NCBI RefSeq assembly: GCF_024054535.1
Contig: NZ_JAMXLV010000019.1
Coordinates: forward strand, 62,001-126,000
DNA: 64,000 nucleotides
Direction: 5' to 3'
From: Thermococcus alcaliphilus
Lineage (GTDB): Archaea; Methanobacteriota_B; Thermococci; Thermococcales; Thermococcaceae
Shown piece by piece: positions 17,055-26,187 of the stretch. The notes below the pieces were generated by a model. It ran no database searches. It saw nothing but the letters and a program-made list of their open reading frames with translations, and was not told the DNA's origin. The translations under genes were made by a program, and so were the position numbers. Each line of letters opens with the position of its first letter. Position 1 is the first letter of the stretch.

Positions 17055-17063
17055 CTTTTAAAT
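17055..17063 (-). promoter_or_regulatory. TATA box of tRNA-Leu
   Basis: On the minus strand ATTTAAAAG is centred 30 bases upstream of the first tRNA nucleotide, the standard archaeal spacing. Confidence 0.65.
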
Positions 17064-17082
17064 CTTTCTAATTGATATGGTT

Positions 17083-17727
17083 TTAATCCTCGAGCCATAT
17101 CTCTATTCTCTGAACTCCTTTTCCTATACTTGAGCGTTTAAGCTTCTTTATGTGGCCGATTTCTCTAATATCTTTTACATGTGTTCCTCCACAAGGCAGG
17201 ATTTCAAAGTCCCTGATTTGGGTTAACCTTTTCTCTCCTTCCCACCAGATTTTGACTTCGCCTCCTTCATCAACGTAGCGGTTAAAAAGCTCGATTATCT
17301 TTTCTTTGTATTGGTTAAGGTTTTCGGGATATCTTACATCGTATCTACCCTTCTCTGAACTCATGCCGCTTCCATGTAGCTGCCAGTTTCCTTTTCCAAG
17401 AACTTCATTAAATACATGGTCTAAGAGGTGCAACGCTGTGTGTATTCTCATGAGCTTATAGCGCCTTTCCCAATCGAGTTTTAATTCTACTTCATCCCCA
17501 ATGCTGAAGGCACTCGCATCTTCAACGACATGCCAGATATTTCCATCTTCATCTTTGTAGACATCTAGAACTCTAACTCCGTTTATAGTTCCCGTATCGT
17601 GGGGTTGCCCCCCTCCAGTGGGGTAAAATATGGTCTGGTCTAAAAGCAAGGCATTCTCCTTTATCTGGACTATCTTTGCCTTGGCTTCCTTCAAGTATGC
17701 ATCCTCATAATAAAGTTTTCTCGTCAT
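17083..17727 (-). CDS. alaX: Trans-acting alanyl-tRNA editing hydrolase AlaX-M
   Basis: Free-standing homologue of the AlaRS editing domain; it deacylates Ser (and possibly Gly) from mischarged tRNA-Ala. 214 residues, the length of archaeal AlaX-M (AlaX-S is about 157). The zinc ligands are in RIHTALHLLDHV and ILPCGGTHV. The N-terminal barrel contains TIFYPTGGGQPHDTGTINGV, the flexible Gly-rich stretch shared with AlaRS. AGGTGGTATAA precedes the ATG. It is beside tRNA-Leu on the same strand but with a separate promoter. Confidence 0.95.
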   Translation of the reverse strand: MTRKLYYEDAYLKEAKAKIVQIKENALLLDQTIFYPTGGGQPHDTGTINGVRVLDVYKDEDGNIWHVVEDASAFSIGDEVELKLDWERRYKLMRIHTALHLLDHVFNEVLGKGNWQLHGSGMSSEKGRYDVRYPENLNQYKEKIIELFNRYVDEGGEVKIWWEGEKRLTQIRDFEILPCGGTHVKDIREIGHIKKLKRSSIGKGVQRIEIWLED

Positions 17728-17775
17728 TTATACCACCTAATCAAAGAATATTAAAGAGAAATTAAAAACCTAATG

Positions 17776-19209
17776 CTACCTCTTCTTTAACATGAAAAGG
17801 GCAATGCCTATTAAAACTGCCGCTCCTGCTATTCCGGCTATCTGAGGGGTTGTTAAGTTTATTTTGTTTTCTTCTGATGGTAGCCTATACTTGATGTACG
17901 CCCTTGTAACGTTCCCTAAAAGGGACTGTATGTCCTCAAAGGGGGCACCGTATCTGACGAAAACGTTTGCTGTTATCAAAATTTTGTTTCCTTCTATTTT
18001 TGTTAAGAGAGTGTATCTGTTCCCCTTGACTTCCTTGCTTATATTCTCTGGAACTTCAACAATTTCCGCTTCTGGTGGAAGAATAAATTCAATTCTTAGG
18101 CTCTGATTTATCTCGTTTTGGGCTCTGTAGCCCAGCTGTGAGGGATTCAGAAGTGTTGGATCAAAGGAATATTCGTAGGTTCCGTTTACTAACTTAGTGA
18201 AGTTCTTCAAGACATAGTTGGCTTCTATTGTCAAGGGTCCCTCTTTATCCAAGCCCAATATGCTTGCATTTGCATCCTCCACGGTTATTCCTTGAGCTGC
18301 CATTCCTTGGAGGTAGTTTTGGAGGATCATGTTGGTAACATTCTCGGCTCCCATAAGGTTTATTTGAAGCTTCATGAGTTCTATTTGCTCCTTTGGCTCA
18401 AGGTATGTTTCCCTTACAAGAAGGTTGGTAGTTCCATCCTTTGAAATCTCTGCTTTTATATACTGCTCAGTTTTTACAGGTTGATACGTTTCCTCCCCTT
18501 TGTAGGGGGCTGTGTAATGAATATAAAACGCATTGTAGTCCCCGAAGAGCGCCCTGAATCCGTCTGGAGATAGGTTTTCTTCCAAGTAAATATCGGAGCT
18601 TACGATAATTTTATTCCCTTTAACTTTTGACCTTACGTAGAATTTGCTTTGTCCAAATTCCTTTGTGTATGCTTGGGGGTATTCAACCAGCTCTGCTCCT
18701 TCCGGAAGCTCTATAATAAATAAGTTATGGAGTTCTATTTTTTGAGGCAGTCCAGTGTCTGGAACTGGCATTGTTCCATATCCTCTAGTTGGATCCACTA
18801 CTATTTCCCAGTAGTCATCATATGAATAGTACTTGGCAAACTTCTCTGCATACGCTGTAAAAACTACCGTGAAGTTGTCCTCCTTAATGCTAACCAGTTT
18901 GAACGTTTGGTTTTTAGTCCTTATTCCTGCATTTGCTAAACTGGCAATGTAGTTGTCCAGCTGCTCTTTTTCGAACTTTGCTATTGCTTCTTCTTCACTC
19001 ATGTTTGTTTGGTTTAATATACTTGCGATCTCTTCTTGTATCTTGTCCTTAGGCCCTAGGATAGAAGTCATTACAGTTATTTGAGCATCCCCGTTTTGAA
19101 GCACCTTAACTTTGAGCGTAAATTCTTCTTTATAGTAATCCACAGTCTCTGCTTGGACAAAAGAAAGGCCTAGAAGGAGAATTATTAAAAAACTTCCTAA
19201 CTTTTTCAT
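17776..19209 (-). CDS. Membrane-anchored surface protein with internal duplication
   Basis: 477 residues. Signal peptide at 1-21 (GSFLIILLLGLSFVQAET) and a C-terminal membrane segment (QIAGIAGAAVLIGIALFMLK) ending in KKR, so it is displayed outside and anchored at its C-terminus. The ectodomain contains two related halves of about 210 residues; compare IELPEGAELVEYPQ, VKGNKIIVSSDIYL, FRALFGDYNAFYIHY with FILPPEAEIVEVPE, IEGNKILITANVFV, IQSLLGNVTRAYIKY. The tail lacks CGP, so it is not a CGP-CTERM protein. GGGGGAT precedes the ATG at 19209; an 11-residue upstream extension has no such site. Family and role not recognised. Confidence 0.8.
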   Translation of the reverse strand: MKKLGSFLIILLLGLSFVQAETVDYYKEEFTLKVKVLQNGDAQITVMTSILGPKDKIQEEIASILNQTNMSEEEAIAKFEKEQLDNYIASLANAGIRTKNQTFKLVSIKEDNFTVVFTAYAEKFAKYYSYDDYWEIVVDPTRGYGTMPVPDTGLPQKIELHNLFIIELPEGAELVEYPQAYTKEFGQSKFYVRSKVKGNKIIVSSDIYLEENLSPDGFRALFGDYNAFYIHYTAPYKGEETYQPVKTEQYIKAEISKDGTTNLLVRETYLEPKEQIELMKLQINLMGAENVTNMILQNYLQGMAAQGITVEDANASILGLDKEGPLTIEANYVLKNFTKLVNGTYEYSFDPTLLNPSQLGYRAQNEINQSLRIEFILPPEAEIVEVPENISKEVKGNRYTLLTKIEGNKILITANVFVRYGAPFEDIQSLLGNVTRAYIKYRLPSEENKINLTTPQIAGIAGAAVLIGIALFMLKKR

Positions 19210-19295
19210 TTTTATCCCCCAATTTCTTTTTCTAAAAACCAAATGGTGGTGGAGTATTTAACTCTATCCCTCATAAATTGAAAAAGAAGAGGAAA

Positions 19296-20573
19296 TCACC
19301 ACTTACTCTCGTCAAGTTCTCCCTCAGTTTTTGCGACTATTGTTGTTCCTGCTAGGTCACCGGTAACGTTAACCATTGTTCTGCCCATGTCGAGGATAGC
19401 ATCAATTCCGAGTATCATTGCGTAAGCCAAGGCAACGGGAGTTCCTGGCTCTAGGTGCAGTCCGACGCTCTCCAAGACCATTGCGAGCATTATTGCTCCA
19501 GCTCCAGGCACACCAGCGGTTCCAATTGAAGCCAGAACTGCCGTGATTACTATCACTAACTGCTGGCTAAATGGTAAGGGCTGTCCAATTGCGTAGGCAA
19601 TGAACATTGCACAAACACCTTGGTATAGAGCAGTTCCGTCCATGTTAATTGTAGCACCTAGTGGGAGGGTAAATGAATAAATACTTCTCGGCACGCCCAT
19701 GTTCTCTTCTGCAACACGCATTGTTACCGGTAAGGTACCGCTTGAGCTTCTTGTGACGAATGCTGTTACCATAGCGTCCTTAGCCTTGCTGAGGAACTTG
19801 ACTAAGTCTAAGCCGAATATCTTAAGGAGGAGTCCATAGACAACCACTATCTGAATTGTCAAGCCTAGGTATACTGCTACTGTAACTTTTGCCAGAGGTC
19901 CGACGACTTTTACCCCTTGGGTTGCCATGATGTAGGCTATTAAGGCGAATACACCTATTGGGGCGTACTGCATAACTCCTCTAACGATCTTGTACATCGC
20001 TTCCGCTAATCCATCAAAAGCATTGTAGAGTGTTGTTGCTGAATTTTTAATTCTCTCATTTTCGCTGTTCATGAGATAGCTAAGGGCTATTCCCAAGACA
20101 ATGGCGAAGAATATCGTTGGTAAGACTGCACCACTTGCAAGGGATGCAAAGGGATTTGTGGGCACGATGTTTAGGAGGGTCTGCACAAGAGAAGGTGCCT
20201 GTGCCTGTATTGCCTTTCCTTCTCCTGCTCCGAGTTGTAGTCCAAGGCCGGGCTTGAAGAGGTTGGCCATTATAAGTCCTATGAACACTGCAAAGGCTGA
20301 TGTTACCAAGTAGTAGACCACTATCTTTACACCCACTCTTCCGAGTCTTGCTGGACTTATGCTTGCTGCACCGACGACCAGTGAAGCTAGAACTATTGGC
20401 ATCACTAACATCTTTAAGAGCCTAACAAAGAGGTCTCCGAGAGGTTTTATTGCAGTTGCTGCTCCTGGGTGTCCAATGGCTCCTACTATCAACCCGTACA
20501 CTGCACCTAAAATCAGTCCGATAAATATTTTTCTCAAAATTGGGTATTCAAGATAGCTTTTTAGGAGCCCCAT
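19296..20573 (-). CDS. gltP: Sodium-coupled aspartate transporter (GltPh/GltTk family)
   Basis: 425 residues, a trimeric elevator-type importer of L-aspartate driven by sodium. It closely resembles the structurally known GltPh and GltTk. Key segments: [20 protein letters not shown], hairpin-1 [18 protein letters not shown] (TM7), hairpin-2 [13 protein letters not shown] and [12 protein letters not shown] with the Asp/Arg that bind aspartate. The end ELDESKW equals my memory of the T. kodakarensis protein. GGAGGTGA precedes the ATG at 20573. Transport of aspartate is inferred from the conserved site. Confidence 0.96.
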   Translation of the reverse strand: MGLLKSYLEYPILRKIFIGLILGAVYGLIVGAIGHPGAATAIKPLGDLFVRLLKMLVMPIVLASLVVGAASISPARLGRVGVKIVVYYLVTSAFAVFIGLIMANLFKPGLGLQLGAGEGKAIQAQAPSLVQTLLNIVPTNPFASLASGAVLPTIFFAIVLGIALSYLMNSENERIKNSATTLYNAFDGLAEAMYKIVRGVMQYAPIGVFALIAYIMATQGVKVVGPLAKVTVAVYLGLTIQIVVVYGLLLKIFGLDLVKFLSKAKDAMVTAFVTRSSSGTLPVTMRVAEENMGVPRSIYSFTLPLGATINMDGTALYQGVCAMFIAYAIGQPLPFSQQLVIVITAVLASIGTAGVPGAGAIMLAMVLESVGLHLEPGTPVALAYAMILGIDAILDMGRTMVNVTGDLAGTTIVAKTEGELDESKW

Positions 20574-20596
20574 TGGGCTCACCTCCGAACATTGGT

Positions 20597-20669
20597 GTTA
20601 TATAGCAGTCTATGGCGGGAGAATTTTGTACTTTGTAGTATATAACTTTTTCCAAAAAAATACAAAATA
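20597..20669 (-). promoter_or_regulatory. Aspartate transporter promoter with flanking inverted repeat
   Basis: Two TATA-like elements read on the minus strand: GTTATATAC around 20637-20646 and CTATATAAC around 20597-20606. ATTTTGTA at 20623-20630 and TACAAAAT at 20661-20668 are perfect inverted arms around the upstream one, an arrangement that could bind a regulator. No regulator is identified. Confidence 0.45.
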
Positions 20670-20676
20670 TAGGGGG

Positions 20677-21423
20677 TTATTCGAACCTTAATGAGACATC
20701 CCCATAAAGAATTTTTTCTTTTCTTCCGTCCTCAAGCTCCAAGATTAACGCGCCAAGATCATCAATGTCTAAAGCTTTCCCCCTAATCTCGCCCTCTTCT
20801 CTTATTACTTTGACATCTCTGTTTAGAAGTGCTTTCTCTCTCCACTTTTGCAGTATTTTCTCGTCATTCCCACGTAGAAACTCCTCGTACCAGTACTCCA
20901 ACCGGTCTACAATGGTTTTAAATATCTCCTCTGTGGGAATTTGCACTCCTAGAACATTACTTATTGATGTTGAGGTGCTTAAGAGTTCTTCCGGAATTGG
21001 GTTATTGACGTTTAGCCCAATGCCTAGTACTATGTAGTAAACCTCCCTTTCTGAAAAACTCCCCTCTGCTAAGATACCACATATCTTTTTTTCATTTACA
21101 AGGACATCATTGGGCCATTTTATCCTAGCATCTATTCCAAATCTTTCTAGGGTTTCAACAACGGCTATTGCTCCAAGAAAAACTATTTTAACTATATGAT
21201 CAGGGGTAGTTTTTGGTTTTAATATCACACTCATCCACAGCCCGCCCCTGGGAGATGCCCACATCCTAAACTTCCTACCATAGCCACTTTTTTGAGTATC
21301 AGCCACTATTATGGTTCCTTCCTCTTCATCAAGGGCTATTCTCTTAGCATATTCGTTGGTTGAATCTATTTCCTGAAAGTATATCACTTTCTTTCCAATG
21401 TTTTTAGTGTTAAGGCCGAGCAT
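20677..21423 (-). CDS. birA: Biotin protein ligase
   Basis: Attaches biotin via biotinyl-AMP to the Lys of a carrier domain. 248 residues with no N-terminal helix-turn-helix, so it is a class I ligase and not a repressor. Motifs: [31 protein letters not shown] (biotin/ATP loop), KWPNDVLV and GIGLNVNN; the SH3-like tail has [16 protein letters not shown]. The ATG at 21423 follows GGTGAAACAA; the 9-residue extension to 21450 has no ribosome site and homologues start with MLGL. Its likely substrate, the biotin domain of the carboxyltransferase at 22445, is 1 kb away. Confidence 0.95.
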   Translation of the reverse strand: MLGLNTKNIGKKVIYFQEIDSTNEYAKRIALDEEEGTIIVADTQKSGYGRKFRMWASPRGGLWMSVILKPKTTPDHIVKIVFLGAIAVVETLERFGIDARIKWPNDVLVNEKKICGILAEGSFSEREVYYIVLGIGLNVNNPIPEELLSTSTSISNVLGVQIPTEEIFKTIVDRLEYWYEEFLRGNDEKILQKWREKALLNRDVKVIREEGEIRGKALDIDDLGALILELEDGRKEKILYGDVSLRFE

Positions 21424-21497
21424 TTGTTTCACCATAATATATTTTGACATGCGGGATTATTTAGTTAACGATAGGTTTAAATTTCCTCTTCCCTATG

Positions 21498-21514
21498 TAT
21501 CACCAGAGGTGAAT
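21498..21514 (+). promoter_or_regulatory. TGM-like site between the fba TATA box and start codon
   Basis: TATCAC-CAGAG-GTGAAT matches TATCAC-N5-GTGATA in 10 of 12 positions. TTTAAAT at 21476-21482 is the TATA box, so the site covers the expected start of transcription, the repression-type location. The GAGGTGA part is also the ribosome site, so chance is possible. Confidence 0.45.
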
Positions 21515-21517
21515 AGT

Positions 21518-22366
21518 ATGGAAGCATACAACAACATTGGGATTAGGAGGAGACTTAGGAGGTTTTTTAGAAGGGATGGGAGGGCTTTGATTTTTGCAAT
21601 GGATCATGGATTTGAACATGGGCCAACTGATTTTGAAGAAAACTGGGAACACATCAATCCAAAAATCATAATTCGAAAAGTTGTCAGAGCTGGGATAGAT
21701 GGAGTAATGATGCTCCCAGGAATAGCGAGAATATCTGGAGAAGAGCTTGTTGGTAAGGATGTCGGTTTGATGGTAAAACTTACCAGCAAAACAGAGCTCA
21801 GACCAAAGGAAGAGTGGCTTATGCAAGATCAGCTCGGGTTTGTTGAAGATGCGATTAAACTTGGAGCCGATGCCGTAGCAGCAACGGTTTACTGGGGAAG
21901 TCCATATGAGGGAGCAATGATGAGACAGTTTGCGGAGATAGCAAGCTACGCTCACGATTTAGGTTACCCCGTTGTGCAGTTTGCCTATCCTAGGGGACCA
22001 TACATTAATGAAAAATACGGCAAGAAAGAGGACTATAGAGTTGTTATGTATGGAGCAAGGGCTGCTGCAGAGATGGGAGCAGATATGATTAAAACTTACT
22101 GGACTGGGTCAAGGGAAACATTTGCCAAAGTTGTTGACGCCGCTTCAGGCGTTCCGGTTCTCTTAAGTGGTGGAGCGAAGACAGATAATCCTCTGGATTT
22201 CTTAAAGCTCGTCTGGGAAGTTATTGAAGCTGGAGGAAGCGGAGCAGTTGTTGGAAGAAATATATTTCAGAGAGAAAATCCGGAGCCGATGATTAGAGCA
22301 CTGTTGAGGGTAATCCACAGAAATGAAGATCCAGAAGAGGCCGCAAAGGCTGAAGGGTTAATTTGA
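21518..22366 (+). CDS. fba: Fructose-1,6-bisphosphate aldolase, archaeal class I
   Basis: Reversibly splits FBP to DHAP and GAP. 282 residues, as in Pyrococcus and Thermoproteus enzymes of the DhnA family. The Schiff-base Lys is K192 in [11 protein letters not shown]; other TIM-barrel active-site segments are [33 protein letters not shown] and [11 protein letters not shown]. The ATG at 21518 has GAGGTGA at the right distance; the long open frame upstream is non-coding. Divergent from birA. A TGM-like site near the start suggests sugar control. Confidence 0.96.
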   Translation: MEAYNNIGIRRRLRRFFRRDGRALIFAMDHGFEHGPTDFEENWEHINPKIIIRKVVRAGIDGVMMLPGIARISGEELVGKDVGLMVKLTSKTELRPKEEWLMQDQLGFVEDAIKLGADAVAATVYWGSPYEGAMMRQFAEIASYAHDLGYPVVQFAYPRGPYINEKYGKKEDYRVVMYGARAAAEMGADMIKTYWTGSRETFAKVVDAASGVPVLLSGGAKTDNPLDFLKLVWEVIEAGGSGAVVGRNIFQRENPEPMIRALLRVIHRNEDPEEAAKAEGLI

Positions 22367-22375
22367 CTTTTCTTG

Positions 22376-22385
22376 CCTTTTTTAT
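22376..22385 (+). terminator. T-rich terminator after fba
   Basis: CCTTTTTTTATT begins nine bases after the stop codon of fba, with no stem-loop, and precedes a new TATA-like TTTTTAAAC for the next gene. Confidence 0.5.
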
Positions 22386-22444
22386 TCAAATTTGTCCAGT
22401 GTGATTTTTAAACCCCCTTTCTAAACATCTATTGGGTGGTGGGA

Positions 22445-24232
22445 ATGGTTGAGATAATTGATACCACATTTAGGGATGCTCACCAGTCACTTATTGCTAC
22501 AAGACTATCAACAAGGGATATGCTTCCAATAGCCGAAAAAATGGACAAAGTCGGCTTTTACTCTATGGAAGTATGGGGCGGAGCAACTTTTGATGCAGCT
22601 CTAAGGTTCCTAAGAGAAGACCCTTGGGAGAGATTAAAGCTTTTAAGGGAGCACATAAAGAGAACAAAACTTCAAATGCTGCTTAGAGGACAAAACGTTG
22701 TTGGCTACAGGCATTATCCAGATGATGTAGTGGAAAAATTCGTTGAACTTGCTTACAAAAATGGAATTGACATCTTTAGGGTCTTTGATGCCTTAAATGA
22801 CGTTAGGAATATGAAAACCGCAATCAAAAAGGCCAAGGAAGTGGGGGCTGAAGTTCAAGGAGCAATAAGTTACACTACCGGGAAGATATTCACTTTAGAG
22901 TATTACCTCCAGAAAGTTGATGAGCTAATTGAGCTGGATGTTGATTATATCACAATCAAGGATATGGCTGCTCTTTTGGATCCCCAAATGGCCTATGAAC
23001 TTGTGAAGGAGATCAAAGACCGCTATGGGGTAAAGGTCAATGTTCACACTCACGCAACAAGCGGTCTAGCCTCAGCAACCTACTTAAAAGCAGTTGAGGC
23101 TGGAGCAGATTTTATAGACACGGCAATTTATCCTTTAGCGAATGGTACAGCTCAGCCTGCAATTCAGAGCATCTATTACTCTTTAAAAAGCGAAGACAAG
23201 CCTAAAGTTGATATGAAGCTGATTTTTGAAATCTCTAAGTATCTGCGGAGGATTCTTGAAGAAAAATATGAGCACCTAATGAACAAGAGGGCTCTCCATG
23301 GAGATCCAAACGTTCTAATTCACCAAATTCCCGGCGGTATGTATTCAAACCTTATCTCCCAGCTCAGAGAAATGAAGGCTCTCGATAAGCTTGATGAAGT
23401 TCTAGAGGAAGTACCGAGAGTTAGGGAGGAACTCGGCTATCCACCTTTAGTAACGCCAACTTCTCAGATAGTTGGCACTCAGGCAGTGTTCAACGTTCTG
23501 TTTGGAAGGTATAAGATGATAACCGAGGAAACAAAGAACTACGTAAAAGGTCTCTACGGCAGACCCCCTGCTCCAATAAAAGAGGAAATTAAGAAGCTTA
23601 TCCTTGGAGATGAAGAGCCGATAACTGTTAGACCTGCCGATTTACTTGAACCGATGCTTGAGAAAGCGAGAAAAGAACTTGAGGAAAAGGGTTACCTTGA
23701 GAAGGAAGAAGATGTGGTGACTTACTGCCTCTTCCCACAGGTAGCTTTGGAGTTCTTTGAACTTAGAAAGCAAGGGAAGCTCAAGCCAGTAGAAGAGAAG
23801 CCCAAGGGTAAAGTGATAAAGGTCTATGTGGGTGGAAGAGAATATGAAGTTGGAGTTGAAGGGGTAAATCTTGAGGGGTTGTTTATTTCGGCTTATGTCC
23901 CTTCTGAAGCTCCTACTCTTGCTCAGGCTCCTTCAGCACCAGCTCCAGCAACAGCTTCTGCTCCGGTATCGGCTCCTTCTGCTTCGGTTGGGGTTCCTTC
24001 AGCTCCAGCAGCCGTTGGTGAGAATGTGGTTTCTGCGCCTATGCCTGGTAAGATTCTTAGGGTTTTGGTTAGGGAGGGTGATCAGGTTAGGGTTGGTCAG
24101 GGGTTGCTTATTTTAGAGGCTATGAAGATGGAGAATGAGATTCCTTCGCCTAGGGATGGTGTTGTGAAGAGAATTCTTGTTAAGGAAGGAGACACCGTCG
24201 ACACCGGCCAACCACTAATAGAACTCACTTAA
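22445..24232 (+). CDS. Biotin-dependent carboxyltransferase (oxaloacetate decarboxylase alpha / PycB type)
   Basis: 595 residues in three parts. Residues 1-300 are the TIM-barrel carboxyltransferase: TTFRDAHQSLIATR, then the metal His pair in VNVHTHATSG. Residues 300-480 are the conserved post-barrel domain (TPTSQIVGTQAVFNVL). An Ala/Pro/Ser linker at about 490-525 leads to the biotin domain, with biotinyl-Lys K561 in LEAMKMENE. The same fusion occurs in oxaloacetate decarboxylase alpha and archaeal pyruvate carboxylase B. Neither the sodium-pump beta subunit nor a biotin carboxylase is next door, so the direction of reaction is open. GGTGG precedes the ATG at 22445. The biotin domain has a different codon pattern from the rest. 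Confidence 0.9.
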   Translation: MVEIIDTTFRDAHQSLIATRLSTRDMLPIAEKMDKVGFYSMEVWGGATFDAALRFLREDPWERLKLLREHIKRTKLQMLLRGQNVVGYRHYPDDVVEKFVELAYKNGIDIFRVFDALNDVRNMKTAIKKAKEVGAEVQGAISYTTGKIFTLEYYLQKVDELIELDVDYITIKDMAALLDPQMAYELVKEIKDRYGVKVNVHTHATSGLASATYLKAVEAGADFIDTAIYPLANGTAQPAIQSIYYSLKSEDKPKVDMKLIFEISKYLRRILEEKYEHLMNKRALHGDPNVLIHQIPGGMYSNLISQLREMKALDKLDEVLEEVPRVREELGYPPLVTPTSQIVGTQAVFNVLFGRYKMITEETKNYVKGLYGRPPAPIKEEIKKLILGDEEPITVRPADLLEPMLEKARKELEEKGYLEKEEDVVTYCLFPQVALEFFELRKQGKLKPVEEKPKGKVIKVYVGGREYEVGVEGVNLEGLFISAYVPSEAPTLAQAPSAPAPATASAPVSAPSASVGVPSAPAAVGENVVSAPMPGKILRVLVREGDQVRVGQGLLILEAMKMENEIPSPRDGVVKRILVKEGDTVDTGQPLIELT

Positions 24233-24346
24233 ATTACTCTCCATTTTTTAGTTTTTACTTTAAACAGTGGGGAATTTGAGTGTTTTTGCTAATTTTTGGT
24301 ACACTTATCAAAATTTGTTCATAAAAATGCCCAAATTTCCGAAAGA

Positions 24347-24375
24347 CATATATATTACATGACTATAAAATCATG
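24347..24375 (+). promoter_or_regulatory. cstA promoter region with CATGA/TCATG dyad
   Basis: CATATATATTA at 24347-24357 and CTATAAAATC at 24363-24372 are both TATA-like. The second is enclosed by CATGA (24358-24362) and TCATG (24371-24375), a short inverted repeat that would occlude TBP if bound. GGGAGGTG stands before the ATG. Confidence 0.45.
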
Positions 24376-24402
24376 ATGAATTTCCATTGGGAGGTGCTTT
24401 AA

Positions 24403-26139
24403 ATGAACTCGGCAGTTATTATACTGGCGGCCGCAATTATATATGTGGCCATGTATTTTACTTATGGAAAGAGCCTACAAAGCAAAGTTGTCAAAGCAGA
24501 CCCAAACAGGCCAACACCAGCACACAAGCTTTATGACGGTGTCGACTACGTTCCAGCACACCCAGTAGTTCTTTATGGGCACCACTTCGCAAGTATTGCT
24601 GGAGCAGGGCCAATAGTTGGTCCAGCTGTGGCAATGGCGTGGGGATGGATACCATCGTTGCTTTGGGTATGGTTTGGAAACGTCTTCATTGGAGCAGTGC
24701 ACGATTACTTAGCTTTGATGGCTTCAGTGAGATACGATGGTAAGTCAATACAGTGGATTGCTGGAAAGATAATGAGCAAGAGAACTGGAATCGCATTTGA
24801 AGTTTACATATGGTTTGCCCTGCTCTTAGTGGTTGCAGCGTTTGTAGCTGTTACAGCAAGACTGTTGGTCTTGACTCCACAAGCCGCAACAGCAACACTG
24901 TTGTTCCTCCTAGTGGCAATCATTCTAGGATGGATGATGTACAAGATGAACGTGAACTTCTATGTTGCGACGGTTATAGGCTTAATACTCCTTGTTGTTG
25001 CAGTATGGATTGGCTTTAAGAACCCATTAATTCTCGTCCCAGGACAGACAGACGCAACAAGTGCTGCTTACACTCAAGCATACCACTACTGGAACATTAT
25101 ATTGATGATTTACATCATTGTGGCATCTTCACTGCCGGTATGGGTGCTCCTCCAGCCCAGAGATTACTTAAACGCTTATATCCTCTGGTTCGGACTCCTA
25201 ATCGGAGGTATAGCATTCATAGCCCTTGCAAAGCCATTTGAAGCTCCAGGATTTACAATGTTCTCAGCGAACGTTGTCGGTGGACAGCCATCACCGTTCT
25301 GGCCTACGGTTCCATTGGTCATTGCATGTGGTGCTTTGAGCGGTTTCCACTCCATAGTTGGTTCTGGAACATCATCGAAGCAGCTTGACAAAGAGATTCA
25401 TGGATTACTCGTTGGCTACGGTGGAATGTTCACTGAGGGATTCCTTTCAACGATAGTCATTACAGCTATAGCTGTTTACGGTGTTAAGCTCACCGGACTA
25501 AGCGCAAATGCAGTAGAATGGGGAACCCAATACATAGCCAAGGGTGGACTTGGCACTTTCATCGGAGGTTATGCTCAAGGACTTGCCGACATGTACGGAA
25601 TAGACGTCACACTTGGAAAGACATTTGCGACCCTTTGGGTTTCAGCGTTCACATTGACCTCTCTTGACACTGCCACAAGGCTTGGAAGGTTTGCATGGCA
25701 AGAAGTCTTTGGAATGGTAACCGATACAAGCCAAGGAATATGGAAGACCATCACAAACAAGTGGGTTGCTTCGATAGTAATCGCGGTACTTGGAACTTGG
25801 ATGGCATGGGGTGCTGGATACAAGGTGCTTTGGCCAGCATTTGCCGGTATGAACCAGCTATTAGCTTCAATTGCAATGATGACAGCCGCTCTATGGGCTT
25901 ACAAGATACAAAAAGCAGGAAGCTGGAGCTATGCCGTCTTAATTCCAGCACTCTTCTTATGGATAACAGTTACGGCAGGTCTTATATGGTACATAGCAGT
26001 AGTTCCACTCAAAGGAAGCACCTTAATAGCTGTGAAGGGTTCACTTCTAGTAGGTCTAGTGCTTAACTTCCTCCTAGCGTATGACTTCTACCTTGCCTGG
26101 AAGAGACCAGCCGAAGAATACGAGGCGGCTCCAGCGTGA
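24403..26139 (+). CDS. cstA: CstA-family transporter (carbon starvation protein)
   Basis: 578-residue integral membrane protein with about 14-16 hydrophobic segments. CstA hallmarks: DGVDYVPAHPVVLYGHHFAS near the N-terminus, AGAGPIVGPAVAMAWGWIPS, FIGAVHDYLALMASVRYDGK and SGFHSIVGSGTSSKQLD. In bacteria CstA imports peptides or pyruvate; the archaeal substrate is unproven, though a peptide-eating Thermococcus would suit either. A T-rich tract follows the stop, so the small genes downstream may be a separate transcript. Confidence 0.94.
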   Translation: MNSAVIILAAAIIYVAMYFTYGKSLQSKVVKADPNRPTPAHKLYDGVDYVPAHPVVLYGHHFASIAGAGPIVGPAVAMAWGWIPSLLWVWFGNVFIGAVHDYLALMASVRYDGKSIQWIAGKIMSKRTGIAFEVYIWFALLLVVAAFVAVTARLLVLTPQAATATLLFLLVAIILGWMMYKMNVNFYVATVIGLILLVVAVWIGFKNPLILVPGQTDATSAAYTQAYHYWNIILMIYIIVASSLPVWVLLQPRDYLNAYILWFGLLIGGIAFIALAKPFEAPGFTMFSANVVGGQPSPFWPTVPLVIACGALSGFHSIVGSGTSSKQLDKEIHGLLVGYGGMFTEGFLSTIVITAIAVYGVKLTGLSANAVEWGTQYIAKGGLGTFIGGYAQGLADMYGIDVTLGKTFATLWVSAFTLTSLDTATRLGRFAWQEVFGMVTDTSQGIWKTITNKWVASIVIAVLGTWMAWGAGYKVLWPAFAGMNQLLASIAMMTAALWAYKIQKAGSWSYAVLIPALFLWITVTAGLIWYIAVVPLKGSTLIAVKGSLLVGLVLNFLLAYDFYLAWKRPAEEYEAAPA

Positions 26140-26142
26140 AAG

Positions 26143-26156
26143 TTTTTTCCTTTTTT
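26143..26156 (+). terminator. T-rich tract after cstA
   Basis: Two runs of six T separated by CC start four bases after the cstA stop. They could end most cstA transcripts before the downstream gene group. Confidence 0.5.
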
Positions 26157-26187
26157 AACATTATTTTAATTTTGTTGAGGTGATTTG

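Noticed and set aside
21398-21517. N-terminal extension of fba by 40 residues
   Set aside because: It would cover the birA start, the TATA box and the leader; the ATG at 21518 has a proper ribosome site and gives the family length.
24355-24385. ATGATGA as the C box of a C/D RNA before cstA
   Set aside because: No CTGA D or D' box at a workable distance, and the stretch is better explained as a promoter and leader.
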